A DNA stretch of 64,000 nucleotides. Origin: Candidatus Rubneribacter avistercoris. GTDB lineage: Bacteria; Actinomycetota; Coriobacteriia; Coriobacteriales; Eggerthellaceae. Position numbers and translations under genes: made by a program. Location of the stretch: assembly GCA_019115845.1 (NCBI GenBank), contig DXCU01000065.1, positions 34,498 to 98,497 of the forward strand, written 5' to 3'. This document shows, piece after piece, positions 50,418 to 58,149 of the stretch. Every line of letters starts with the position of its first letter. Within the stretch, counting starts at the first letter, position 1. The notes beneath the pieces were generated by a model. The model was given only the letters and a program-made list of their open reading frames with translations, ran no database searches and was not told where the DNA came from.

Positions 50418-51098
50418 ATGGAACGCGGGCGCATCGGTATCATCTTCGATTGCGATGGGACGCTGCTCGACTCGATGACGGTGTGGCGCGAGCTGGAGTC
50501 CGAGCTGGCGCGCCGTGCGGGCGTGGAGCTTTCCAAGGAGGATGTGGACACCCTGACCACGTTGACCATTCCCGAGTGCGCGGCGTTTTTCCATGGACGC
50601 TTCGGATTGGGGGCCTCGGACGCGGACGTGGCGGGCATGATCGACGCGTTCATGATGGAGTTCTACGCCGAGCGTGCCGAGGAGCGCCCCGGCGCGCTCG
50701 CGTTTGTGGAACAGCTGGCCGAGCGCGGCGTGCGTATGAGCGTGGCCTCGTCCAGCCCGAAGGCGTATTTGGAAGCCGGCCTGGCCCGATGCGGATTTGC
50801 GCGGCATCTTGACGCCATCGTGTCGGTGGACGAGGCGGGGGCGTCCAAGCGCGAGCCTGCCGTGTGGGATCTGGCCCGCACGATCATGGGAACGCCGCGC
50901 GCGACCACGTGGGGCATGGAAGACTCGGTGTACGCCGTGCGCACGCTGCGCGCGGCGGGGTACCGCACCCTCGGCATCTACGACTGCGACGTGTCGGGCA
51001 CCCATGAGGAGCTGCGCGAAGCGTGCGACCACGTCGTCTGCACCTTTGCCGAGCTGGACGCAGATGAGTTCCTCACCTGGAACGAACCGCCGGTTTGA
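50418..51098 (+). CDS. HAD-superfamily phosphatase
   Basis: Protein of 226 residues with HAD motif I FDCDGTLLDSM, motif II VASSSPKAYLE, a Lys in GASKREPAVWDL, and motif IV-like WGMEDSVYAVRTLRAAG, in which the usual DD pair is ED. It hydrolyses a phosphomonoester, possibly a sugar phosphate or nucleotide. The start lies 9 nt after pyrE, so it is probably co-transcribed and may act on a pyrimidine intermediate; this is inference. Confidence 0.85.
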   Translation: MERGRIGIIFDCDGTLLDSMTVWRELESELARRAGVELSKEDVDTLTTLTIPECAAFFHGRFGLGASDADVAGMIDAFMMEFYAERAEERPGALAFVEQLAERGVRMSVASSSPKAYLEAGLARCGFARHLDAIVSVDEAGASKREPAVWDLARTIMGTPRATTWGMEDSVYAVRTLRAAGYRTLGIYDCDVSGTHEELREACDHVVCTFAELDADEFLTWNEPPV

Positions 51099-51659
51099 TG
51101 GGGCGGCTGTTGGCAGGCCTTGGGCGTGGCGCCCTGTAGCTTCCTGCGGCCGCATCAAGCGAGCAGGCGATCTAGACGAGGTGCGTACGGTGACGGTTCG
51201 CGGCGTTCCCGTCGCGAAGGTCGCTTTTCGTTGCGAATACCTGAGCATCGAGAAAAATTCGCTTCGAGCGGTGAGATATTGCCGCAGCAAAGGCGGCGTG
51301 ATGATCGCTTCTGAGATTCGCTGCGGCCTTGCGGCTTGCACGGGTTTGCGTCCTTGCGCGGGCCGCAGTCTTGACTCTCCGCACGATTCGTTCTGTCGAC
51401 GGCGAAAGCGCTGGTCATGCGTTCGGTCCGTATCGGGTCTGCCGATTGCGTTCTTGCGTCGTTGCTTCGGCCGTGCTGGCTAAACCGAGGCATGCGCGCT
51501 TGCTTGTGCTTGCTCGTGCGCGGCCTTACGGTAAGGAATTCAAGAATTTCCTTACCGTTGCGTTTTCCAAAGCCGACCCTAGCGCCGCTGAGGCGCTCTT
51601 GCGTTCGGAAACGGTAGACGATATCGTCAACTTTGCGAATCCGTTACCGTAAGGAGGAC
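51099..51659 (+). other. Intergenic region with hairpin and TTACNGTAA motifs
   Basis: No convincing complete gene. An 11-bp perfect stem ACGGTAAGGAA (51528-51538) / TTCCTTACCGT (51548-51558) is present; TTACGGTAA occurs at 51526-51534 and TTACCGTAA near 51645. A frame ending about 51652 encodes NFLTVAFSKADPSAAEALLR and a plausible tail, which could be a gene remnant. Confidence 0.4.
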
Positions 51660-51815
51660 TGTCGGCCGAAACCGAAGCCGAAACCGAAGCCAAGCCGGAG
51701 TCGGCTGCCGAATCCGAAGCCGGTTGCCGGAGTTGGAGTCGATTGCCGGGGTGGGTTGCCGAAGCCGAAGCCAAAGCCAAAGCCGGCTGCCGAAGTCAAA
51801 GCCGGACGAGGATCG
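51660..51815 (+). repeat. GAAGCC/AAAGCC simple-sequence repeat
   Basis: Irregular hexamers of the type CCGAAG, CCAAAG and GCCGAA fill this region, with interruptions at about 51710-51755. Depending on frame it would encode Lys-Pro or Glu-Ala runs. No Shine-Dalgarno-backed start was found. Confidence 0.7.
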
Positions 51816-51928
51816 GCCTCCGGGCATCGCCGGGGCCTCGAGTCCGGCCGTTCCCTCCGCTGACAGGTTGCGGGGAATGGGGTAGCATGGACGCAATCGA
51901 TCGCCGATTCGGAAGGAGAGCGACCAAC

Positions 51929-52540
51929 ATGGCGAAACTTGAGGCGGGAATGACGCGCGATGGGGCGTTCGCGCTGTTGAAAGAGCACAACAAAGATCCG
52001 TTCCACATCGAGCATGGCGAGACGGTGGAACAGACCATGCGCTACTTCGCGCGCGAGTTCGACCCGGAGAACGAGGAGTTCTGGGGTATCGTCGGGCTGC
52101 TGCACGACCTCGACTGGGAAGAGCACGACGACGAACCCGAGAAGCACACGCTGTACGCCACGCCGCTCATCGAAGCCGCCGGCGGCACGCCCGAGCTTGT
52201 CCGCGCCATCCAGAGCCACACGTCGGATTTCAACACCGATCTGCCCAAACCGGAGCTTCAGATGGAGAAGGTCCTGTTCGCCACCGAGGAGCTTACGGGC
52301 CTCATCGGCGCGGCCGTGGTCATGCGACCCAGCAAGAGCGTCATGGACTTCGAAGTGAAGTCACTCAAGAAGAAGTTCAAAGACAAGCGTTTCGCCGCCG
52401 GCGTCAACCGCGACGTCATCAGGAGCGGCGCCGAGATGCTCGGCTGGGAGCTTGACGAGCTGTTCGCCCGCACCATCGAGGCCATGCGGTCCTTCGCTCC
52501 CGACAAGGACACGTTTCAAGCGGAAGCGTCGGCCGAGTAG
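51929..52540 (+). CDS. HD-domain hydrolase
   Basis: Protein of 203 residues. The metal-binding pattern is HIEHGETVEQ...LLHDLDWEEHDD, with the diagnostic HD pair, and a following HTLYATPLIE helix. HD proteins of this size are phosphohydrolases of nucleotides or related compounds. AAGGAGAG at 51913-51920 sets the start at 51929; an ATG at 51887 is less well placed. Confidence 0.8.
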   Translation: MAKLEAGMTRDGAFALLKEHNKDPFHIEHGETVEQTMRYFAREFDPENEEFWGIVGLLHDLDWEEHDDEPEKHTLYATPLIEAAGGTPELVRAIQSHTSDFNTDLPKPELQMEKVLFATEELTGLIGAAVVMRPSKSVMDFEVKSLKKKFKDKRFAAGVNRDVIRSGAEMLGWELDELFARTIEAMRSFAPDKDTFQAEASAE

Positions 52541-52543
52541 GGG

Positions 52544-52596
52544 AGGCGCTCCTCTCCTCGGCTGGTGACGCGCAGGCGCGGGCGATGCCGCGCCTG
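52544..52596. repeat. Copy of a LuxR 3' end plus terminator (copy 1)
   Basis: These 53 nt match 56103-56156 with one missing base. In the second copy the sequence encodes the last residues of the LuxR regulator (ALLSSAG) and the terminator stem. Here it is non-coding, directly after the HD gene, and is read as a duplication scar. Confidence 0.7.
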
Positions 52597-52719
52597 AAGC
52601 GCGCCCCAGATCGCGTGGCACGGAAGGCGGGCAATCGTCCCCCGCGCCGTGCCGCATGCCACGTGCCACGCCCGCCCCGTCGCGCCACGCCCCGCGCCAC
52701 GCCCGCCCCGTCACGCCGG

Positions 52720-52754
52720 AAGGCCCCGCCGCAGCTTGCGCGCGGCGGGGCCTT
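52720..52754. terminator. Strong GC hairpin before the convergent FAD reductase gene
   Basis: AAGGCCCCGCCGC (52720-52732) pairs with GCGGCGGGGCCTT (52742-52754). It lies between the end of the HD gene and the end of the minus-strand reductase gene, consistent with a bidirectional terminator. CCACGCCCGCCCCGTC occurs twice just upstream. Confidence 0.65.
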
Positions 52755-52799
52755 CGCCCAAGGGGAGGGAAAGCGGCGCTCAAGGGCGCGCCGGTCGAA

Positions 52800-54431
52800 T
52801 CAGCTTTCCGCAGCGCAGTTCTTGCCGGCGAAATAGCCGTGGCATGCCGCGTACGCATTGCACAGGCCGGGAATCACGTTCTGATATCCGCTTCCCATGC
52901 GCCAGCCCACGCAGTTGCCGGCGGCGTACAGTCCCGGTATGACGTTCCATTCGCCGTCTACCACCTGCAGCTTGTTGTTCACCTTAACGCCGCTGCTCAT
53001 TCCATAGAAATGGTAGTTTTCCTTGAACGCCTTGTAAGGGGGCACGTTCACCGGATTGAGATGCCAGGGCGCCTTGCCGAAGTCATCGTCTCGGCCCTGC
53101 TCGCACAGTTGGTTGTAGCGTTCGACCGTCTCCGCCAGCACGATGGGGTCGATGTCTATCTTCTCAGCCAGCTCTTCGATGGTGTCCGCCTCGTAGTGCT
53201 CCGAATTTGCGGCTATGGCGTCCATCGTCTCGCGGTTCATGCCCGGTATGGGCAGAAGCGGCGGCATGTCGAAGTCGTCCGATCCGAGGATTTGCCACAC
53301 GTAGTTGCTGTGGTCGGGCTGCTCCATGATGTGGAAGCTGGTGGAAAGCGACGATATGCACTCGTTCATGAAGCGCCTGCCCTGCGTGTTGACGGCAAGC
53401 GGCGCCGCGAACGAGTAGCTGTCCACCGACCATGCCTGGTAAGAGGGGTCGATCTCCTCCATGATGGCCCCCGCCCAGCACATCATTCGGTGCCCGATGC
53501 CGTCGTCCATGACCTCGTCGGTGGTCACAGGGGCAGTGGCGGACGCCTTTGCGTTGTAGGCGTTGTAGCGCTTCACGAACTCGGCCATCGAGGGGTAGCA
53601 GAAGTGATCGACCATCGCCGCGTTGCCGCCGTACGATCCGGCGCACATGATGACGCCCTTCGCGGCCTGGTAGTGCACGTAGTTGCCGTCTTCGTCGGTG
53701 GCGATAAGGCCGGTTACCCTGCCGTCCTCATCCTGGACGAGCTTTCGCGCGCACGTGTTGAACGAGATGGTCCCTCCGTGCTCGGTGATCCAGTCGTGGA
53801 ACGTGTAGACGAACCGCTCCAGGCTGTCGTTGCCCTCGGGGTCGAAATCCACGTGGAACTGCGACTCGTACTGGTCGAGGTCACGCTCGTCGAGCGGCTC
53901 TCCCAAGCTGATCGTGCCGGGCAGGCCGGCAGGCTGCAGGACGTTCTCCTCCAGCTCGTCCAAGATCTCCCCGCTGTGGTACGCCCACAGGGCCACCAGG
54001 CTTGTATCCACGCGCAGGTTGCCCTCGTTCACCACCTTGTGCATCATCACCTGGGCATCGTGGAGGGGCTGGCCTCCTTCCTGCTGATAACGCGAGTCGA
54101 AGAACCCTATGCCGCTGCCGCTGATGTGCGGTGCTCCGTTGCGCTCGATCATGATCACGCTCGCACCGCCTTGGATGGCGGAGTAGGCCGACAGCACGCC
54201 TGCGAGGGCCGATCCAACCACGATCACGTCGGCTTCCTGCGTGCTCGCGCAATCCTCTGCTTCGATGTCGGGCGCGGATCCCAGCCAGTCGGTTGCCGAT
54301 TGGCCGGGATCCTCTGCAGCGTCCTCCGGGCTTTTCGGCTGCGCGCAGCCTGCGAGCGATCCGGCTGCCAAAGCCCCTGTTGCGATCAAGGATCCCTTCA
54401 AAAACGACCGGCGGTTGATGGCGGTGCCCAT
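52800..54431 (-). CDS. Tat-exported FAD-dependent reductase (fumarate reductase type)
   Basis: Protein of 543 residues. The N-terminal Tat motif NRRSFLKGSLIATG is followed by lipobox-like LAGC. The Rossmann motif is VVGSALAGVLSA, where the second Gly of GxGxxG is Ala. NTQGRRFMNECISS sits at the catalytic-arginine region, and GLYAAGNCVGWRMGSGYQNVIPG completes the FAD site. It is transcribed away from the LuxR gene at 54647. The substrate is unknown; the family takes unsaturated acids. Confidence 0.82.
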   Translation of the reverse strand: MGTAINRRSFLKGSLIATGALAAGSLAGCAQPKSPEDAAEDPGQSATDWLGSAPDIEAEDCASTQEADVIVVGSALAGVLSAYSAIQGGASVIMIERNGAPHISGSGIGFFDSRYQQEGGQPLHDAQVMMHKVVNEGNLRVDTSLVALWAYHSGEILDELEENVLQPAGLPGTISLGEPLDERDLDQYESQFHVDFDPEGNDSLERFVYTFHDWITEHGGTISFNTCARKLVQDEDGRVTGLIATDEDGNYVHYQAAKGVIMCAGSYGGNAAMVDHFCYPSMAEFVKRYNAYNAKASATAPVTTDEVMDDGIGHRMMCWAGAIMEEIDPSYQAWSVDSYSFAAPLAVNTQGRRFMNECISSLSTSFHIMEQPDHSNYVWQILGSDDFDMPPLLPIPGMNRETMDAIAANSEHYEADTIEELAEKIDIDPIVLAETVERYNQLCEQGRDDDFGKAPWHLNPVNVPPYKAFKENYHFYGMSSGVKVNNKLQVVDGEWNVIPGLYAAGNCVGWRMGSGYQNVIPGLCNAYAACHGYFAGKNCAAES

Positions 54432-54500
54432 ATTCGTCCCCTTTCCTTTTCATGGACAATGCGCTTTGAGGGTACCGCCGACGGCGCATGCGTCGCCACA

Positions 54501-54548
54501 CCCTTGCAAAGGGTTGTTCGGCAATGCGGATACCCCCGGATTGGGGGT
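54501..54548. promoter_or_regulatory. Dyads in the divergent FAD reductase/LuxR region
   Basis: CCCTT-GCA-AAGGG (54501-54513) and ACCCCC-GGATT-GGGGGT (54532-54548) are short perfect dyads between the two divergent genes. They are candidate regulator sites. Confidence 0.4.
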
Positions 54549-54646
54549 TCTTCTCCGCGATGCCGAAATCAAGCGCCCGACGCTTGCGCGGTCGTTTCCC
54601 GTGTGCAATAGTGGGGGGCGACGTACAAGAGTTGGGAGGGCTTGAA

Positions 54647-56128
54647 GTGCGTTCTGCGGCGGCAAAGAGGGTCCGTTTCGATGCCAAGTTTCTTTTGTAC
54701 CTTGCAGGCACGGGGGCATGGCTTTCGTTCACCACGTTCAGCGGGTCGTCGTATTCGGCGGCGTTTTCGGGTGACGACTTCCTTGCGCGCATCGTGCAAA
54801 CCGCGTGCTTCTCCCTTTCGTTTTTCGTCATATGTTGGCTGGATTGCAGGAAAGGCCCGTTTCGACGCTATGCCTTGGTGATTGCGGTGACGGCTTCGTT
54901 CGTTCTGGCTTTTGCGGCGCATGCGGTTTGCCGTGCGTTCGGGTTGCCAGCCGGCGTCCTTTACGTGCCGGCGGCTTTTCTGGCGTTTGGAAGCGCATGC
55001 GGGTACTGCCAATGGCTCCGAATACTGGCGGACCAGGAGTTCAGGCGGGCGCAATGGTTACTGGCCCTGGGTTCGATGGTCCTCATTGCCGTCATGTTCG
55101 GTTACGAGCTTCTTTCCGACCCTCTGCGGGACGTTGTCACGTTCGGCGCGCTCGCTCCCTTGAGCGTCGCTCTTCTTGCGGCAAACGTTCGCGTCCATTC
55201 GTTTGGAGGCGGGACGCCATCCCGGCATGTTTCGGCGCATCAGCTTCGTCTGGCGGCGAAGGACGTTTCGCTGCCCATTGTGTGCGCGATGGCCCTTGTG
55301 TTGATAACGCCCATCGCCAGCGTTGCATTCGGCAGCCCGGAAGGCGACGACGGTTTCGGCGGGCTGCTGCTTCCCATCGCCCACGCCGCCTCGCTGGCGT
55401 TGCTCATGGCGGTGTGGTTCGGATTGAAGAAGAGCGTGACGCTGCCGAGGTTCTACTGCGTGTTCCTTCCCATCTTCGCCAGCCTCGCCTTCTTGCTCCC
55501 CCTGCTCGATCCTTCTCAGACGTGGATCATCCTCTTCGTGGGGAACGCGTGCTTCTTCTTCGTGTCGGTCCTCATGGTGACCACGTGTTTGGAGCTGGCG
55601 CAAAGAAGCGGGGTTTCAGCGGTGTCGCTGTACGGGCTGTTCGCGGGCTGCGTGTATCTGTCGAACGTTGTTCAGCTTGGGCTGGAGCACCTGTCTCGGG
55701 CGGGAGTGCTTCACTTCGAGTCCTACGCAGCCGCCCTCGTGCTTTTGTACGTGTTGGTGATCCCGGCGTTCTTCATTGTGACGGTGGGCAGGAGCAAGCG
55801 GCTCAGGGTGCGCTCGGACAAGCGAGTTGCCGGTGCGGAGTCGGGCGAGGAACGCGTCGAGGGACCGGGCGGGGTCCTGTCCGACACAGAGCGCGCCTGC
55901 GCGCTTGTCGCCGAGGAGCACGCTTTGTCCGCCCGGCAGGCGGAGGTGCTCGCGCTGCTCGCGCTAGGCCGCGACGTGACGCATATTGCGAACACCCTCT
56001 ACCTTTCTCCCAACACCGTCCGGTCGTATAGAAAGACCCTGTACGCAGCGCTCGGCGTTCACGGCAAGCAGGAGCTTATCGACATGGTGGAAGAGCGGCG
56101 CAAGGCGCTCCTCTCCTCGGCTGGCTGA
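54647..56128 (+). CDS. LuxR-family regulator with multi-helix membrane domain
   Basis: Protein of 493 residues with about ten to twelve hydrophobic helices to residue 395 and a C-terminal LuxR HTH (LSARQAEVLALLALGRDVTHIANTLYLSPNTVRSYRKTLYAALGV). GTG 54647 is preceded by GGGAGGG at 6 nt; the upstream frame has no better start. It is divergent from the FAD reductase at 52800-54431, its probable target. The 3' end overlaps the terminator stem. Confidence 0.87.
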   Translation: MRSAAAKRVRFDAKFLLYLAGTGAWLSFTTFSGSSYSAAFSGDDFLARIVQTACFSLSFFVICWLDCRKGPFRRYALVIAVTASFVLAFAAHAVCRAFGLPAGVLYVPAAFLAFGSACGYCQWLRILADQEFRRAQWLLALGSMVLIAVMFGYELLSDPLRDVVTFGALAPLSVALLAANVRVHSFGGGTPSRHVSAHQLRLAAKDVSLPIVCAMALVLITPIASVAFGSPEGDDGFGGLLLPIAHAASLALLMAVWFGLKKSVTLPRFYCVFLPIFASLAFLLPLLDPSQTWIILFVGNACFFFVSVLMVTTCLELAQRSGVSAVSLYGLFAGCVYLSNVVQLGLEHLSRAGVLHFESYAAALVLLYVLVIPAFFIVTVGRSKRLRVRSDKRVAGAESGEERVEGPGGVLSDTERACALVAEEHALSARQAEVLALLALGRDVTHIANTLYLSPNTVRSYRKTLYAALGVHGKQELIDMVEERRKALLSSAG

Positions 56129-56164
56129 CGCGCAGGCGCGGGCGATGCCGCGCCTGCGCGTCAG
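56125..56164. terminator. 17-bp perfect stem overlapping the LuxR stop codon
   Basis: Positions 56125-56141 pair exactly with 56148-56164 around GCGATG. It lies between convergent LuxR and FAD reductase genes, so it can stop transcription from both sides. The sequence is shared in part with 52544-52596. Confidence 0.7.
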
Positions 56165-56169
56165 CGTTG

Positions 56170-57918
56170 TTATGCCAGGTCGCCAGCCATGTGGCGCACG
56201 GCGTGGCGGGCGAAGGTGATGGTGCGCCCGCACGCGCAGCCCACGATGTACTCGGGGTAGTTGTTGCCGAACACGCTGCCGGAGCAGTCGCCGGCGGCGT
56301 AGAGGCCCTCGATGGGCTTCGCGTCGGCGTCCACCACTTGCATGTCCTCGTTGATGCGCAGGCCGTCCACCGTGGTCAGAAGCGAGCCGCCGTACCACAC
56401 GCCGTAGAACGGCGCAGTGCGCAGCGCGGACAGGCGGTAGGCCTCCTTGCCGAAGTCGGCGTCGTCCTGCGCGTCGTAGAAGCCGTTGTACTTCTCCACC
56501 TCGGCCAGGAACGCCTCCTTGGCCTCGCCTTCGAACCCCAGCTTGTCGGCCAGCTCGTCGATGGTGTCGGCCTTCACCATGACGCCCTTCTCAAGCTCGG
56601 CGGCGTAGATGTCGTCGATGGGGGTGTCGGCCTCTTTGGCCAGCAGCTGCTGGGTCTGGCGCGAGCAGCCGATGGTGCTGAAGCGCTTCACGTCCTCTTT
56701 GAGGTTGGAGTCGAACACCTGGCAGAACACGCCGCCCTCGTGCTCGGCCGCTGCGAAGCAGCAGAAGTCGTAGGGCGTGGACTCGTTCACGAAGCGCCTG
56801 CCGTCGCGCGCCACCTTCATGAACGGCTGGGAACCCAGGTTGAACTGCTTGTCGGTGCCCACGAACGTGGCCACCTCGCCCGGCTCGCTGATGATGCCCG
56901 CGTTCTCGCCCGGCTTGACGGCGCCGCGGTCGAAGATCATCGGCGCGCCGATGCTGTCCTTCTGCCCGCCGGCCCACATGGCCGCCTTGATGCCCTCGCC
57001 CACGTTGTTGGGAGAGCCGTACTGCAGCGTGACGCAGCGGTCGACCAACGGGTTGCACGCGCGCAGCATCTCGGCGTTGCTGTTGTACCCGCCGGTGGTC
57101 AGCAGCACGCCCTTCTCGGCGTCGATGCGCACGTAGCCGTCGCCCGTCTCGAAGATGGCGCCGGTCACCTTGCCGGAGTCGTCCTGCACCAGTTTGACCA
57201 GCTTGTGGTTGTAGGTGACGTCGTAGCCCTTCTCGTTGATGTAGGCCAGCAGCACCTTGTTGCGCTCAAGCGACTCGCCGGCGGCGTCCTTGCCCGAGTA
57301 GTAGTGCTCCATCGGGAACAGCGCGAAGCTCGTGCCGCCCGTGGCGTGGTCGATGTCGTTGTCGAAAGCGCAGGTCATGCCAGCTGAGGTGAGGATAGGG
57401 TCAAGCCAGTCGGTGACCTCGGCGCTCTCGCGGATCCACACGCGGATGACGCGCTGGTCGCACTGGCCGGAAGCGTAGCGCGAGAACTCGTTGAGCAGCT
57501 GCTGCTCGTTCACGTGCGCCCCGGCGGCCTCGGTGTACTTGGTGTTGATGGCGCCGAACCAATGGCGCGTCTTCTGCACCGACCCGGTCTTCTCGCAGAT
57601 GGTGAAGTCAAGCCCCAGATCGGCGGCCGTGGCCGCTGCCGCCATGCCGCCGTTGCCGGCGCCCACGATCAAAAGCTCGGTGCTCTTCGTCTCCACAATG
57701 TCGCCCTCGGCGATCTCGGGCGCGCTGCCCAGCCAGTCGGCCTGGACGTTCGCCGCGTCGGCGGCCTGCGCTTCCGCTGCGTTGGCGGCGCCGGAGGCGC
57801 TCGCGTCCTTCGCCTGGGGCGCGCAACCGGCCAGGCCCATGGCGGCCAGCGCGCCCACGCCGGCGGCGCCGGCGAGGAAGCCGCGGCGGGACAGTCCCTG
57901 CGTTGCAACGTTCTTCAT
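56170..57918 (-). CDS. Tat-exported FAD-dependent reductase (fumarate reductase type)
   Basis: Protein of 582 residues. Tat motif LSRRGFLAGAAGVG, lipobox-like LAGC, then FAD motif LIVGAGNGGMAAAATAADLG. ARDGRRFVNESTPYDF marks the catalytic-arginine region and GLYAAGDCSGSVFGNNYPEYIVGCACG the FAD-closing segment. ATG 57918 follows AAGGAGGG; a longer frame to 58011 is unlikely. It is divergent from the LuxR gene at 58150. Confidence 0.87.
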   Translation of the reverse strand: MKNVATQGLSRRGFLAGAAGVGALAAMGLAGCAPQAKDASASGAANAAEAQAADAANVQADWLGSAPEIAEGDIVETKSTELLIVGAGNGGMAAAATAADLGLDFTICEKTGSVQKTRHWFGAINTKYTEAAGAHVNEQQLLNEFSRYASGQCDQRVIRVWIRESAEVTDWLDPILTSAGMTCAFDNDIDHATGGTSFALFPMEHYYSGKDAAGESLERNKVLLAYINEKGYDVTYNHKLVKLVQDDSGKVTGAIFETGDGYVRIDAEKGVLLTTGGYNSNAEMLRACNPLVDRCVTLQYGSPNNVGEGIKAAMWAGGQKDSIGAPMIFDRGAVKPGENAGIISEPGEVATFVGTDKQFNLGSQPFMKVARDGRRFVNESTPYDFCCFAAAEHEGGVFCQVFDSNLKEDVKRFSTIGCSRQTQQLLAKEADTPIDDIYAAELEKGVMVKADTIDELADKLGFEGEAKEAFLAEVEKYNGFYDAQDDADFGKEAYRLSALRTAPFYGVWYGGSLLTTVDGLRINEDMQVVDADAKPIEGLYAAGDCSGSVFGNNYPEYIVGCACGRTITFARHAVRHMAGDLA

Positions 57919-58047
57919 GATGGTTCCCTCCTTATGAAGCGGTGTGCGATGCGCCGTGCGCATCCTTGCCCCCATCATGCCGTGCGCCCCGGTTCCCGTC
58001 CTCACCGCCAAAGGACCAACTTGCGGGGCGTCGGCGCGGTTTTCTTC

Positions 58048-58097
58048 TCACCCCTCTGGTACCAGAATGGGCGTTTTCCCTTGTCGGCGAGGGGTGA
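58048..58097. promoter_or_regulatory. Nested dyads in the second divergent FAD reductase/LuxR region
   Basis: The perfect palindrome TCTGGTACCAGA (58055-58066) lies within a wider dyad, TCACCCCTC (58048-58056) and GAGGGGTGA (58089-58097). It is a candidate operator for the adjacent regulator. Confidence 0.5.
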
Positions 58098-58149
58098 AGT
58101 GCGGTAGGCTGTGCAAACGGACACCAGGGGAGGGACGGAGCCGAGGCCG

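Noticed and set aside
51180..51483. Frame with VRTVTVRGVPVAKVAFRCEY that might be a remnant gene
   Set aside because: The sequence soon becomes Cys/Arg-rich and resembles no family; no start signal. Left as intergenic.
51660..51815. Possible CRISPR or protein-coding repeat
   Set aside because: Hexamers are irregular and contiguous without spacers, and no frame has a ribosome-binding site.
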